DNA of 64,000 bases from Adhaeribacter radiodurans (lineage in GTDB: Bacteria; Bacteroidota; Bacteroidia; Cytophagales; Hymenobacteraceae), in contig NZ_CP055153.1 of assembly GCF_014075995.1 (NCBI RefSeq), positions 372,001 through 436,000 on the forward strand, in the 5' to 3' direction. The first letter of the stretch is position 1; every line of letters begins with the position of its first letter. The position numbers were made by a program, and so were the translations under genes. Below the pieces are notes generated by a model that was not told the origin of the DNA, ran no database searches, and saw nothing but the letters and a program-made list of their open reading frames with translations. This document shows positions 39,422 to 47,900 of the stretch, one piece after another.

Positions 39422-40822
39422 ATGGAAACCCTGAAAGTAGAAAATGCATCTTCCGAAAAACAGCCGGAGTACCAGGACCCATACGTTATTACTACCCGAA
39501 ATATCCAGGAACCACCAACTACCTTGAGAGGAATTTTTCGGCATTTGGGGCCTGGGTTTGTACTTTCGGCCGCTATTGTAGGTTCCGGAGAATTAATTGC
39601 TACTACCGCTTTGGGTGCACAGGCCGGTTTTGTAACATTTTGGGTAATTATTCTAAGTTGCCTGGTAAAAGTAGCCCTCCAAACAGAATGGGGCAAGCAC
39701 GTTATTCATTCCGGCGAAACCTCCATGACGTCGTTAAATAAACTGCCTGGGTTTAAAATTGGTAAAGCGAATTGGAGCATTTGGTTGTGGTTATTTATTC
39801 AGCTGTTTAAGCTGTTGCAGGTAGGCGGCATTGTGGGAGGCGTGGCTATTACCTTAAACATGATGGCCCCGGTTATCAGCATTCCGGTTTGGGCTATTGG
39901 AATAACTTTAATTACCGCTTTACTAATTTACAAAGGCTATTACAAGGTAGTAGAGCAATTTTCGCTGGTGATGATGTTGTTTTTTACTTTTTTTACCTTG
40001 GCTTCCGTATTTTTTCTACAGTATACCCCTTATGCAATTTCATGGTCAGATATTCAGGAGGGATTGCAGTTTAAATTGCCACCCAGTACGGTAGCAGTAG
40101 CCATTGCCGCTTTTGGCATTACCGGAGTTGGCGGCGACGAAATTATGTACTATAACTATTGGTGCATCGAAAAAGGCTACGCTGGCTTTACCGGGCCCAA
40201 GCAAAATACCCCGGAATGGGAAAAAAGAGCCCGTGGCTGGATAAAAATTATGTATTACGATGCCTTGTTGGCCATGGTGGTGTATACCATAGTAACCGCC
40301 GCTTTTTACATTTTGGGTGCGGCTGTGTTGCATAATCAAGGATTAGTGCCCGAAGGTTATTCCATGGTAAAAATTTTATCGGGTATGTACACCAAAACCT
40401 TAGGTCCCTGGGCCGAAATTATATTTATGATTAGCGCTTTTATGGTTTTGTACTCTACCATGTTTACGGCGGCGGCAAGTTTTACCCGTATATTCTCCGA
40501 TGCTTTTGGGCAACTGGGCTGGATTTCTTTTGCTGATTATACTACCCGCAAAAAGACGATTGCCGTATTAGCCTGGGTATTTCCGATTAGCTGGTGTTTG
40601 CTGTTTCTTTTTATTAAGCTGCCCATGAGTATGATTCTATTGGGGGGCTTTATGACTTCAATCCTGCTTTTGTTAGTGGTATACGCCGCTATTTATTTTC
40701 GCTATCGTCGTTTACCCGCTTCCTTAAAACCCTCACTCTGGTACGATGCTGTCTTTTGGCTCAGCTGCTTCACTATTCTGGCAATTGGGGTTTATGGCAT
40801 TTTGCAGGCAATAAAGTTGTAG
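39422..40822 (+). CDS. NRAMP-related transporter with non-canonical metal motifs
   Basis: 466 aa, about 11 membrane helices. HLGPGFVLSAAIVGSGELIATT... matches NRAMP helix 1, but the DPGN metal motif is replaced by GSGE (54-57). In helix 6 the canonical MPHN is absent and GVGGDEIMYYNYW lies in its place. The rest (ALGAQAGF, EWGKHVI) follows the family. Divergent NRAMP relatives transport magnesium or other substrates; the substrate cannot be read from sequence. Confidence 0.8.
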   Translation: METLKVENASSEKQPEYQDPYVITTRNIQEPPTTLRGIFRHLGPGFVLSAAIVGSGELIATTALGAQAGFVTFWVIILSCLVKVALQTEWGKHVIHSGETSMTSLNKLPGFKIGKANWSIWLWLFIQLFKLLQVGGIVGGVAITLNMMAPVISIPVWAIGITLITALLIYKGYYKVVEQFSLVMMLFFTFFTLASVFFLQYTPYAISWSDIQEGLQFKLPPSTVAVAIAAFGITGVGGDEIMYYNYWCIEKGYAGFTGPKQNTPEWEKRARGWIKIMYYDALLAMVVYTIVTAAFYILGAAVLHNQGLVPEGYSMVKILSGMYTKTLGPWAEIIFMISAFMVLYSTMFTAAASFTRIFSDAFGQLGWISFADYTTRKKTIAVLAWVFPISWCLLFLFIKLPMSMILLGGFMTSILLLLVVYAAIYFRYRRLPASLKPSLWYDAVFWLSCFTILAIGVYGILQAIKL

Positions 40823-41047
40823 ATAAGGTAAAGCTGTGTAAAGCAGTTAATTGGTTTTAGTTGATGAGGTGGATGTAAGTTTTAGCGTAGCTAAATTTCT
40901 ATTTAGGTGTGCTTTGCTAACAGGTTTATTAAATAAGTTTTTTAAATAAAACCTTTTACAATTTTACTAATTATAGCCTTTGTTTAGTTTCATCTCATTG
41001 TCCGGAATAGTTTGCCTACGGCAATTAACGTGACGGTAAAGAACCTA

Positions 41048-41263
41048 CTATAATAGCAATAGTTCTTTTAAGCGGATTTTAATTGTATCCGGATCGTTCT
41101 TACAATTAAAATTATTCCCTTGGTGTTTGATGATTACTTTCCCTTTAATCAAAATATCCGGCCGAATACTAATACCGTATGTCTTTAGCTGATCATAATT
41201 ATGAAGGGCGCAGGCTTGTTCAATAAAAGCTTGCATAGCAAGGTTAGAAGTTGCAGGAACCAT
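41048..41263 (-). CDS. Small hypothetical protein
   Basis: 71 codons from ATG 41263. Codon choice resembles nearby genes (CGG, CCG, GAT, AAA common). The protein is mixed alpha/beta (YGISIRPDILIKGKVIIKHQ) and ends KELLLL. No family recognised, no clear ribosome binding site, no operon partner. It could be a chance frame. Confidence 0.4.
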   Translation of the reverse strand: MVPATSNLAMQAFIEQACALHNYDQLKTYGISIRPDILIKGKVIIKHQGNNFNCKNDPDTIKIRLKELLLL

Positions 41264-41403
41264 TATACAAAAATTTAATGAAGAATACGTTCAGCAAAGG
41301 ATTTAAAATCGCATCTGTAGAAGATGTACCAGGTGGCGTAAGCAGAGCTTGCTATTAATCAGTAATTTCTAATTAATTTAGCTTGCTTGGATAAGTGTAT
41401 AAT

Positions 41404-41437
41404 AAAAACGCCAGGGAAAATAATCCCTGATGTTTTT
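41404..41437. terminator. Terminator-like hairpin in gene-poor region
   Basis: CAGGGA/TCCCTG stem with flanking AAAAAC/GTTTTT pairing. It could end a minus-strand transcript from 41793 or a plus-strand RNA from the preceding spacer. Confidence 0.4.
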
Positions 41438-41706
41438 GCATCGCTTCGGGGAGTCAGATTTTGGTAATGAAATTCTCTAACGGATACAAAAAGGAAATCT
41501 TCTTCTGACCGGGAGGATAACCAAACCAAAAGGAGCTAACATAAAATTTGCTGTTGCTCGCGGGCGTATCAATCAAATTAAATCAACTCTTTATTAATCC
41601 ACTGGTTATTAGCGCATTTATAAGTGTCTAAAAAGAAGGAAATCTGTTTTATCTGGATTATGAAAAATAAACTGGTAAAAGCTTAAAGTAGTGGCATGTG
41701 TAAATC

Positions 41707-41793
41707 TCACTTAGAAGATAGATAATCTTTCCGGCGAAAATAAACATAAGCGCCTACCAGGACAATTTCTAAAAGGGTACCGTACCAGTGCAT
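41707..41793 (-). CDS. 28-aa putative membrane micropeptide
   Basis: ATG at 41793; the product MHWYGTLLEIVLVGAYVYF continues RRKDYLSSK. One hydrophobic helix followed by a positive RRK cluster, as in small membrane proteins with the N-terminus outside. Too short for routine gene calling. No homologue recognised; support is the composition pattern only. Confidence 0.4.
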   Translation of the reverse strand: MHWYGTLLEIVLVGAYVYFRRKDYLSSK

Positions 41794-42041
41794 AGTTTAA
41801 TTTTATATTTTATAGTTAACAAACAGAGAAACTAATCATTTAAAATCACTAGTATGCTAATCTTCCGATTAAACCGAAGAGCACTATAAATATATATCAA
41901 ATTAGTAAAAAAAAGAAAATAAATTATTTTTTATTTTAAGTGACTTTAAATAAAAGGCAGATTGTGTAAAAATATATTAATTTATGCAAATAGGTGGTTA
42001 AAATTAAGCTATATTTAAGAATAATATAAATTTACATTAAT

Positions 42042-42248
42042 ATGAAAGTTCTACACACTTATATCATTTCCGAGAAAATGAATACGGGTTTATCTGTAAA
42101 AACAACCTTGTATGAATTGGAAGACCGTACCTGGATGCTAAATTGCCCTAAATACCACGAAACTACTGGTCTTACTACATTTAAGCTCTTACCTATTCCG
42201 GCGGAGAAAGCCAATGACTTAATTGCTCAGAAGCCTGTTTTCGCTTAA
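42042..42248 (+). CDS. Small hypothetical protein
   Basis: 68 aa starting MKVLHTYIISEKMNTGLS. Soluble, beta-rich, with a Cys in MLNCPKYHETTG and an ending LIAQKPVFA. Coding-like codon use and a normal start, but no recognised family and no clear terminator. The 41.8-42.0 kb spacer before it is strongly AT-rich. Confidence 0.5.
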   Translation: MKVLHTYIISEKMNTGLSVKTTLYELEDRTWMLNCPKYHETTGLTTFKLLPIPAEKANDLIAQKPVFA

Positions 42249-42713
42249 AACTGTTTAGAGAACTAAGGTGGCGGGTGGCTTAGAAAGATTTTTCGGGTAG
42301 GAGGAAGGTGTCAAAATAAATTAAGGATTTTCTTCCATAAAAATTAATTCCCGCATCAAGGATTTGAACGGATTAAGTTCCGTGCATTTTCTTTTGCTCT
42401 CTTCTGTAAATCTAAGCACACTGCTAAGTGAATAAATGGAAGGCAAAAAATATCTTACCTCCCAATAAGAGCATCAGCTAGTAGTTGCCCGAATAGGGGA
42501 GTTGCAGAAAACTGAACCTTAACCCAAGAAAGCAGCTGATCTGAAGCGGCTTATTCAAATTGTTTTAGCCTTTAAACAAGGGCAAATACTTATTTCTTTC
42601 TTTTATTTACCGGCTACTTTTAGGAGTGTTTATACTTGTAGTAACCACCTAATGCTTACCTACCCAGTTACAGCCAATTTAGAAGATTTTGCCCAATCAT
42701 ATCTCTGGTTAGC
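42249..42713. other. Spacer upstream of the first SH3 unit
   Basis: 465 bp with no credible ORF, promoter or hairpin. Confidence 0.4.
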
Positions 42714-42762
42714 TGTGCTATAACCGGACAATAAACGAACCGCTTTGTTCGATAGTGAACAG
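42714..42762 (+). promoter_or_regulatory. Upstream conserved block of SH3 unit 1 (putative activator site)
   Basis: Begins TGTGCTATAACCGGACA and ends GAACAG. Contains the perfect inverted repeat CGAAC-N6-GTTCG (42736-42751). The same block, 50 nt long, precedes the second SH3 unit, and in both the distance from its GAACAG end to the -24 element is exactly 61 nt. Position and repeat fit a bacterial enhancer-binding-protein site. Confidence 0.65.
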
Positions 42763-42823
42763 CTTTCAGCTTTAAAATCTCTGTAAATAGCCTTTTTGAG
42801 CCTTATTTTAGGTTTTTACGGTA

Positions 42824-42841
42824 TTGGCACAGCCGTTGCAA
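42824..42841 (+). promoter_or_regulatory. Sigma-54 promoter of SH3 unit 1
   Basis: TTGGCACAGCCGTTGCAA matches the RpoN consensus TTGGCAC-N5-TTGCA, with GG and GC separated by the required 10 bp. Expected start is about 42850, giving a leader of roughly 78 nt. Confidence 0.85.
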
Positions 42842-42928
42842 ATACCGTTAACAGAAGCGCCAGACACCAGGTCTGGTCTTCGAAAAAGTAAATAAACGAT
42901 AAACCTAAAATACGAAAGCATTACAACT

Positions 42929-43237
42929 ATGAAAAAGATTCTTCTTTCCCTCGCCCTTTTAGTACAGTTTGGCTTTGCTATGGCCGACAACAAAACTCCC
43001 TCCCTCATTGTGCAGGCTAAGTACGACAACGTTAAAGTTTTTCAACAGGCGGGGACTGCTAGTCCCATTATTGAAACTATTACAACCAACGACCGGGTAG
43101 AACTGATTCGCAAATGGAACGCGAACTGGGCCTTGGTAAAGGTAAACGATAAGGTGGGTTACATTTACTATTCAGAATTAACTAACTTAAAAGTGAAGCC
43201 TCAGCAAGCGCAGCCCAGCACTTTTGCTAATAGGTAA
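42929..43237 (+). CDS. Exported SH3-domain protein, copy 1
   Basis: 102 aa: signal peptide (about 1-19, MKKILLSLALL to AMA), then one bacterial SH3 (SH3b-like) domain of about 60 residues (VQAKYDNVKVF, ASPIIETI, RVELIRKWNANWALVKV, KVGYIYYSEL) and a short Gln/Pro tail. About three quarters identical to the copy at 51.3 kb by hand alignment. SH3b domains commonly bind cell-wall peptides; here the role is unknown. Driven by a sigma-54 promoter and closed by its own terminator. Confidence 0.85.
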   Translation: MKKILLSLALLVQFGFAMADNKTPSLIVQAKYDNVKVFQQAGTASPIIETITTNDRVELIRKWNANWALVKVNDKVGYIYYSELTNLKVKPQQAQPSTFANR

Positions 43238-43257
43238 ATAGAGTAGTAAGCACAGGC

Positions 43258-43289
43258 AAAAAAGGTGAACCCGTAAGTTCACCTTTTTT
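43258..43289 (+). terminator. Terminator of SH3 unit 1
   Basis: AAAAAAGGTGAAC/GTTCACCTTTTTT perfect 13-bp stem, loop CCGTAA. The core stem and the CCGTA loop are shared with the terminator of unit 2. Confidence 0.9.
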
Positions 43290-43536
43290 AATTTTAAAGT
43301 AGGATTGAATTAAAGCTGCTAAGATGTTTGGTGATAGTCTATAAAACGACCACTTTATTCACCGAGGGAAAGTTTTAGTTTATCTGAAAACAAGTCCTGT
43401 TCGTCTAAATTACTTTATTGTAAAGAACCTATATACTGTTTATGATGTATAAGTCTATATATTATAATATATACATATTAAATATAATAAAAGGTTTTTA
43501 ACCTGGTGTACTTGGCTGTCTACTAGAATTCATTTT
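43290..43536. other. Spacer between SH3 unit 1 and micropeptide 1
   Basis: About 250 bp, very AT-rich. CCTGTTCGT (43396-43404) is the reverse complement of ACGAACAGG, as in the unit 2 upstream block. No convincing promoter for the next ORF. Confidence 0.4.
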
Positions 43537-43644
43537 ATGAACTTTGTTGCTCTATCTGCTTTCTCGGTTATTGGTTTTCTAATTTCTTTAATCTGGTTGA
43601 TTTTGGCTTTAAGGAAAAATTTTGATCAAACAAAATTAAAATAG
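43537..43644 (+). CDS. 35-aa membrane micropeptide, paralogue 1
   Basis: ATG 43537; MNFVALSAFSVIGFLISLIW then LILALRKNFDQTKLK. One membrane helix with a cytoplasmic basic LRK end. It shares the pattern S-x2-GF-x2-SL-x-WL-x3-LRK with the 37-aa frame 200 bp downstream. A terminator-like hairpin follows at 43740. Two paralogous tiny frames in tandem argue that both are real. Confidence 0.65.
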   Translation: MNFVALSAFSVIGFLISLIWLILALRKNFDQTKLK

Positions 43645-43739
43645 CAAAGCCATTACTTATTATCTATTACTATTGGGGTTAGAAGGTTTAAGAGATTATT
43701 TGTTCAAAGTAAAGTATCGCTAATCGGTGATAAACTGTA

Positions 43740-43769
43740 TAAAAAAGAATTTTCTGGCATTCTTTTTTA
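43740..43769 (+). terminator. Terminator after micropeptide 1
   Basis: TAAAAAAGAAT/ATTCTTTTTTA perfect 11-bp stem, 8-nt loop, T-rich descending arm. Confidence 0.6.
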
Positions 43770-43780
43770 CTTTGGTATAA

Positions 43781-43798
43781 TTGGCCTTTAATTTGCTT
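43781..43798 (+). promoter_or_regulatory. Sigma-54-like promoter of micropeptide 2
   Basis: TTGGCCTTTAATTTGCTT keeps TTGGC and TTGCT with GG-N10-GC spacing but lacks the central AC of the -24 box. Located 45-62 bp before the ATG at 43843 and directly after the preceding terminator. Confidence 0.5.
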
Positions 43799-43842
43799 GT
43801 TTGTGAATTGTACTTTTATGAGAATACTTCTTTTTCACTAAC

Positions 43843-43956
43843 ATGGACCCTTTAACAATTTTAATCTATTCTACCTCTGGTTTTATTACATCTTTAGTTT
43901 GGTTAGCTTTCGTTTTAAGAAAAAAATCTTTATCCGGCCAAGATCAAAAATTGTAA
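43843..43956 (+). CDS. 37-aa membrane micropeptide, paralogue 2
   Basis: ATG 43843; MDPLTILIYSTSGFITSLVW then LAFVLRKKSLSGQDQKL. One membrane helix and an LRKK basic end, aligned residue for residue with paralogue 1 over the core. Preceded by a sigma-54-like promoter and followed by a hairpin at 44194. No known family recognised. Confidence 0.65.
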   Translation: MDPLTILIYSTSGFITSLVWLAFVLRKKSLSGQDQKL

Positions 43957-44703
43957 TATTATTGATTTATCACCATCTTTTCCTTCCTATTAAGAAGAGT
44001 AACAAGGTAAACTTCTAACTAAACTCCACTTTTTGTATTTATCTTTAATTCCCCTATTTATTTACTTAGATTCTTTATAGTATAATTTAGCATTCACTTG
44101 TTCTAAGAGTTTCTCCTCAACTTCTCCGTCCACTTCTTTTCCTTCAAACAAGTACAAAATAATAACTTGCTATTAACGGTTGATTTTAATATGGAAGAGA
44201 ACAATACGGGAACAAATGTTCTCTTCTTTAATTAAGTAAATAATTGTTAAAGAATGGAGTACGCTTAAATTAAGTACTTGCTGCATTTAACTTTGTTCCA
44301 TTAATCGGCGTTCACTAGCAAATACTTAAAAGTATTGCTTAAGCCGGACTCCTGCCTTCATATCCTTTTTCCTCTTTATTATAACGCATCCGGAAAATTG
44401 TGCGTGGTTAAGTAGTGTATAAATAGTAATCTTTGTACTTATAAAAGCTAAAGTTTTAATTCTATCACCAAATTTTTGAGTAAAACTTTCTGTAGAAGAT
44501 TATTCTCTTTACAGTGGCTCTTATCGTTTTAATTTACTTTTAACCATTTAGGTAAGTAATAAGCAAAAGTTAAATTAATTTTAACAGCAATGCATTGCTA
44601 CTAAACCAACCAATTTTTTAAACAGCAACGGTATTCCGGAAAAAACTTTTGCAAAGAATAGTTGTAAAACGGAATAGACTTGAACCTTTTATAATTTATA
44701 CCC
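43957..44703. other. AT-rich spacer upstream of the M24 peptidase gene
   Basis: 747 bp. The only structure is the hairpin at 44194-44226. No further ORF or promoter was supported. Confidence 0.4.
44194..44226 (+). terminator. Terminator-like hairpin after micropeptide 2
   Basis: GAAGAGAACA/TGTTCTCTTC perfect 10-bp stem, 13-nt loop, followed by TTTAATT. Confidence 0.45.
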
Positions 44704-45996
44704 ATGTATTTTTCTAAACAAGATATTGAACAACGCCGCCAGCGGTTAGCCGTAAAGTGGGACGCTTTATTACAGCCGGATGAAGCAGTTCTGGTGTATT
44801 CGGGTGATCTTATTTTTAAACCGGGCGGCTTAGATCAAACTTACTCTTTTCTACCGCATCCGGCTTATTATTGGCTTACCGGCAGACGTAGAGAAGAAGA
44901 AGTAATACTTTATAATAAAAATTTAGGCTGGGTAGAATTTCAAAAAATCATTCCGGCCGGAGATGCCGTTTGGGAAGGAGAAAGAAACGACCTGTTGGTT
45001 TCGGAAAAAGGAAATGCCATTACTGAGTTAAACAGCTTTTTAGTAAATAATAAGTTTGCTCAGGTTTACAAGCTAGGTCAGGTGCCGGGTGGTGTAACGG
45101 GTAAGGCTTTTGATTTAAGGACTGCCTTAGATCAAACCCGCCGGGCAAAGGATAATTCCGAAATAAACTTAATTAAACATTTAGCCCAAATAGCTACCCA
45201 AGGTTACACCAAAATTAAGGAAGTGCTACAACCCGGAATTACCGAGAAGGATATTCAGGTAGCGTATGAAGGTGAAATATTAAGACGAGGAGCGCATACT
45301 GTGCCCTACGACACTATTGTGGGAAGCGGTGTAAATTCGGCCATTTTACACGCCTTACCTACGCAAAAAGTTATTCAGGAAAACGTGTTTGTGCTGGTAG
45401 ATGCCGGGTGCGATATCTATGATTATTGCGTGGATATTACCCGCATGTTTCCTGCATCCAGAAATATTTCCTCCCAACACAAAGCTTTATATCAATTAGT
45501 TTTACAGGCGCATACCGAGTGTATTGCTCTATCTAAACCGGGCGTATTCTGGCGGGATGTACATAACCATGCGGCCAAAGTTTTAACCGAAGGATTATTA
45601 CAGTTAGGAATTTTAAAAGGAAATTTGAGCACCCTGCTTGAGAAAGAAGTTGTTTCGGTTTTCTTTCCGCACGGTTTAGGGCATTTGGTTGGCTTACGAG
45701 TACGCGATACAGGCCAGGAAGAAAACTTAAACCCAAAAACTTACTTTGGTGCCCGCTTGCGGGTTGACATTGAACTGGTAGAAAACTATTTAATAACCGT
45801 AGAACCAGGGTGTTACTTTATTAAACCTCTCCTGGAAAATTCAGAAATTCAAAACAAATTTAAAGAAGATATTTCTTGGAGTGAAGTAGATAAGTGGAAA
45901 CACATTGGCGGCGTACGGATTGAAGATAATATTCTAATCACCCAAAACGGGAATGAGAATTTGACTATTGATGTTCCAAAGAGTTCAGAATTTTAA
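44704..45996 (+). CDS. M24 family Xaa-Pro aminopeptidase-like metalloprotease
   Basis: 430-aa cytoplasmic enzyme. The N-terminal creatinase-like domain (about 1-150) is followed by the pita-bread catalytic domain. Five metal ligands are visible: Asp233 (VDAG), Asp244 (VDITR), His327 (PHGLGH), Glu367 (VEPGC) and Glu407 (RIEDN). It cleaves dipeptides or N-terminal residues before proline. PepP and PepQ subtypes cannot be separated by eye. A terminator follows. Confidence 0.9.
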   Translation: MYFSKQDIEQRRQRLAVKWDALLQPDEAVLVYSGDLIFKPGGLDQTYSFLPHPAYYWLTGRRREEEVILYNKNLGWVEFQKIIPAGDAVWEGERNDLLVSEKGNAITELNSFLVNNKFAQVYKLGQVPGGVTGKAFDLRTALDQTRRAKDNSEINLIKHLAQIATQGYTKIKEVLQPGITEKDIQVAYEGEILRRGAHTVPYDTIVGSGVNSAILHALPTQKVIQENVFVLVDAGCDIYDYCVDITRMFPASRNISSQHKALYQLVLQAHTECIALSKPGVFWRDVHNHAAKVLTEGLLQLGILKGNLSTLLEKEVVSVFFPHGLGHLVGLRVRDTGQEENLNPKTYFGARLRVDIELVENYLITVEPGCYFIKPLLENSEIQNKFKEDISWSEVDKWKHIGGVRIEDNILITQNGNENLTIDVPKSSEF

Positions 45997-46032
45997 ACTC
46001 GTTGCGGCTCACTTGATAAAACTGCATAAAAA

Positions 46033-46073
46033 AATCCGGCTCATAAATGCTGTTGGCGTTTATGAGTCGGATT
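46033..46073. terminator. Hairpin between convergent peptidase and HtrA genes
   Basis: AATCCGGCTCATAAA pairs with TTTATGAGTCGGATT (one G-U), with further pairing towards the loop. A/T runs on both sides fit a bidirectional terminator. Confidence 0.75.
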
Positions 46074-46099
46074 AAAAAGTAAATTTTTACTAAATACTT

Positions 46100-47596
46100 T
46101 TACGCGCCTAAGGGGAAGTTAAATACAAAACTGGTACCATCGGGCGTAATACCATCAATGCGAACCATACGGCTTCTGGCAGATGAAATGGCATTATCCA
46201 GGTCAGCCAAACTATTAACAGGTTTGCCATTTATATTGGTAATAATGGTGCCTTTTGGTATACCCGCTGAGTCGAAAAAGCCGCCACTTTGCAATTCAGT
46301 AATAATTACGCCGGAACGGAGCCGGTAGCGTTCTTTAATGTTGGCCGGAATGGGTGCGAAGGACGCCCCTAATTTGCTTTGCAGACCAGTGTTGGCAATG
46401 GTTTCTTTGGCTTCTTCTTCGCCCTTTAAGGTTATACTGGCATTGTTCGCCCGACTACCCCGCAAATACGTTACTTCTACTTTATCTCCCGGACGATGCC
46501 GGGCTACTCTTTCCGAAAATTCAGCCGAGGAAGTAACCTTTACGCCATCAATGCTCTGAATAATATCACCTGCTTTTAAACCGGCAGCGGCAGCACCACT
46601 TTCCGGTTGAATGCCAGTTATATAAACTCCTTTAATAGTAGCCGGATCAATGCCTTGATCCCGCAATATTTGGTCTTCTACGGCGGGTGCCGGGAAGCTT
46701 ACGCCCAAATAACCACGTTTTACTTCGCCGTATTTCCGGAAATCGCTTACTACTTTTTTTACTAAATTTACGGGTATCGCAAACCCATAGCCAGCATAAC
46801 TACCCGTTTGAGAAGCAATAGCGGCATTAATGCCTACTAATTGTCCGGTTGCATTTATTAAAGCTCCGCCACTGTTCCCGGGGTTAATAGCCGCGTCTGT
46901 TTGAATAAAAGATTCGATTGCTGAGTTGTTAGCAACTTGTCGTCCGCCAAAATCTTCCTGACTTTGCCGGTTCAAAATGCCTATACTCCGGCCTTTCGCA
47001 CTTACAATACCAGCCGTAACGGTAGAATTAAGCGATAAAGGATAACCAACGGCCAATACCCATTCGCCCACCCGCACTTCATCGGAATTGCCGAGTTCCA
47101 CTATTGGTAAGTTTTTACCATCTACTTTTACTAAAGCCAGATCTGTGCTGGGGTCCCGGCCAATTAATTTAGCCTTATAAGAGCGTTTATCCGGTAAAAC
47201 AACTTCTACTTGGGCAGCATCTTCTATAACGTGATTATTGGTAACAATGTATCCGTCCGGGGTAATGAGTACCCCCGAACCAGACGCCATTGCCGGCCCC
47301 GACGATTGCGGAGAACCAAAAAAATCTTCTAAAGGATTACCGCTACCACCTCTGGAAGCGGCATACGTTGTTTTTATGTGCACCACTGCCGGCGATACCG
47401 CACTCGCGGCCTGCACAAAGTCAGGGGTGGCGGCGGCGGCAGAATTTGCGTTTAACGGGTAATTAGTAAATCGTACGGGCTTGTCTTCAGCAGTGTAGTA
47501 ATACGGGCTTTCCTTTTTATCCAGGTATTTAAATCCCGCTACTGCTAAGACAGCGGAAACAATTGCAGTTATTAAAATGAGGCCTGCTGTCTTCAT
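46100..47596 (-). CDS. HtrA/DegP-like periplasmic serine protease
   Basis: 498 aa, N-terminal membrane anchor or signal segment (about 5-22). The trypsin-like domain has the full triad: His122 (NNHVIEDA), Asp152 (TDLALV), Ser242 (NPGNSGGAL). Two PDZ domains follow (about 290-385, and about 400-498 with SGVIITELQSGG). This is the DegP/DegQ class of envelope quality-control proteases, active on misfolded exported proteins. Confidence 0.93.
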   Translation of the reverse strand: MKTAGLILITAIVSAVLAVAGFKYLDKKESPYYYTAEDKPVRFTNYPLNANSAAAATPDFVQAASAVSPAVVHIKTTYAASRGGSGNPLEDFFGSPQSSGPAMASGSGVLITPDGYIVTNNHVIEDAAQVEVVLPDKRSYKAKLIGRDPSTDLALVKVDGKNLPIVELGNSDEVRVGEWVLAVGYPLSLNSTVTAGIVSAKGRSIGILNRQSQEDFGGRQVANNSAIESFIQTDAAINPGNSGGALINATGQLVGINAAIASQTGSYAGYGFAIPVNLVKKVVSDFRKYGEVKRGYLGVSFPAPAVEDQILRDQGIDPATIKGVYITGIQPESGAAAAGLKAGDIIQSIDGVKVTSSAEFSERVARHRPGDKVEVTYLRGSRANNASITLKGEEEAKETIANTGLQSKLGASFAPIPANIKERYRLRSGVIITELQSGGFFDSAGIPKGTIITNINGKPVNSLADLDNAISSARSRMVRIDGITPDGTSFVFNFPLGA

Positions 47597-47900
47597 GGTA
47601 GTTGTTAAGTATGGAGTAATAAATAATTATTAAACTTTATGCTTTTACACGAATAAATTTAAGTGTTCACAAAAATATAATTAAAAAGATTTTTGTGAAA
47701 TCTGGCGGTCCTTGTAATTAAGTACTGTCGTGTTCAGAAAAAGTTTGTTGATTTTAATCGATTAGAAGCTTTTTAGTAATTGTACCTATGGGTAATTGTT
47801 TACGCTACTTAAGGTTTTTAGCTGATTTTACCTGAAGTTTATTCTCCTTGAATATGCTTTTTAAAAATTCAGACCGAATGTTTTTTACTAATTTTATGGC
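47597..47900. other. Spacer upstream of the HtrA gene
   Basis: 304 bp. The minus strand carries TATTTTTG (47670-47677), a TAnnTTTG match 74 nt before the HtrA ATG. Otherwise nothing supported; the helical-protein gene ends at its other edge. Confidence 0.4.
47670..47677 (-). promoter_or_regulatory. Predicted -7 element for the HtrA gene
   Basis: Minus strand TATTTTTG fits TAnnTTTG; no -33 partner recognised. In AT-rich DNA chance matches are common. Confidence 0.35.

Larger units (their letters stand above)
40823..42041. other. Gene-poor region with two possible small genes
   Basis: 1.2 kb. Candidate small ORFs on the minus strand (41048-41263 and 41707-41793) and a terminator-like hairpin at 41404-41437 are listed separately. 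40823-41047 and 41438-41706 hold nothing I can support. Confidence 0.5.

Noticed and set aside
43511-43530. Sigma-54 promoter for micropeptide 1
   Set aside because: TTGGC is present but the -12 GC is replaced by GA at the required spacing.
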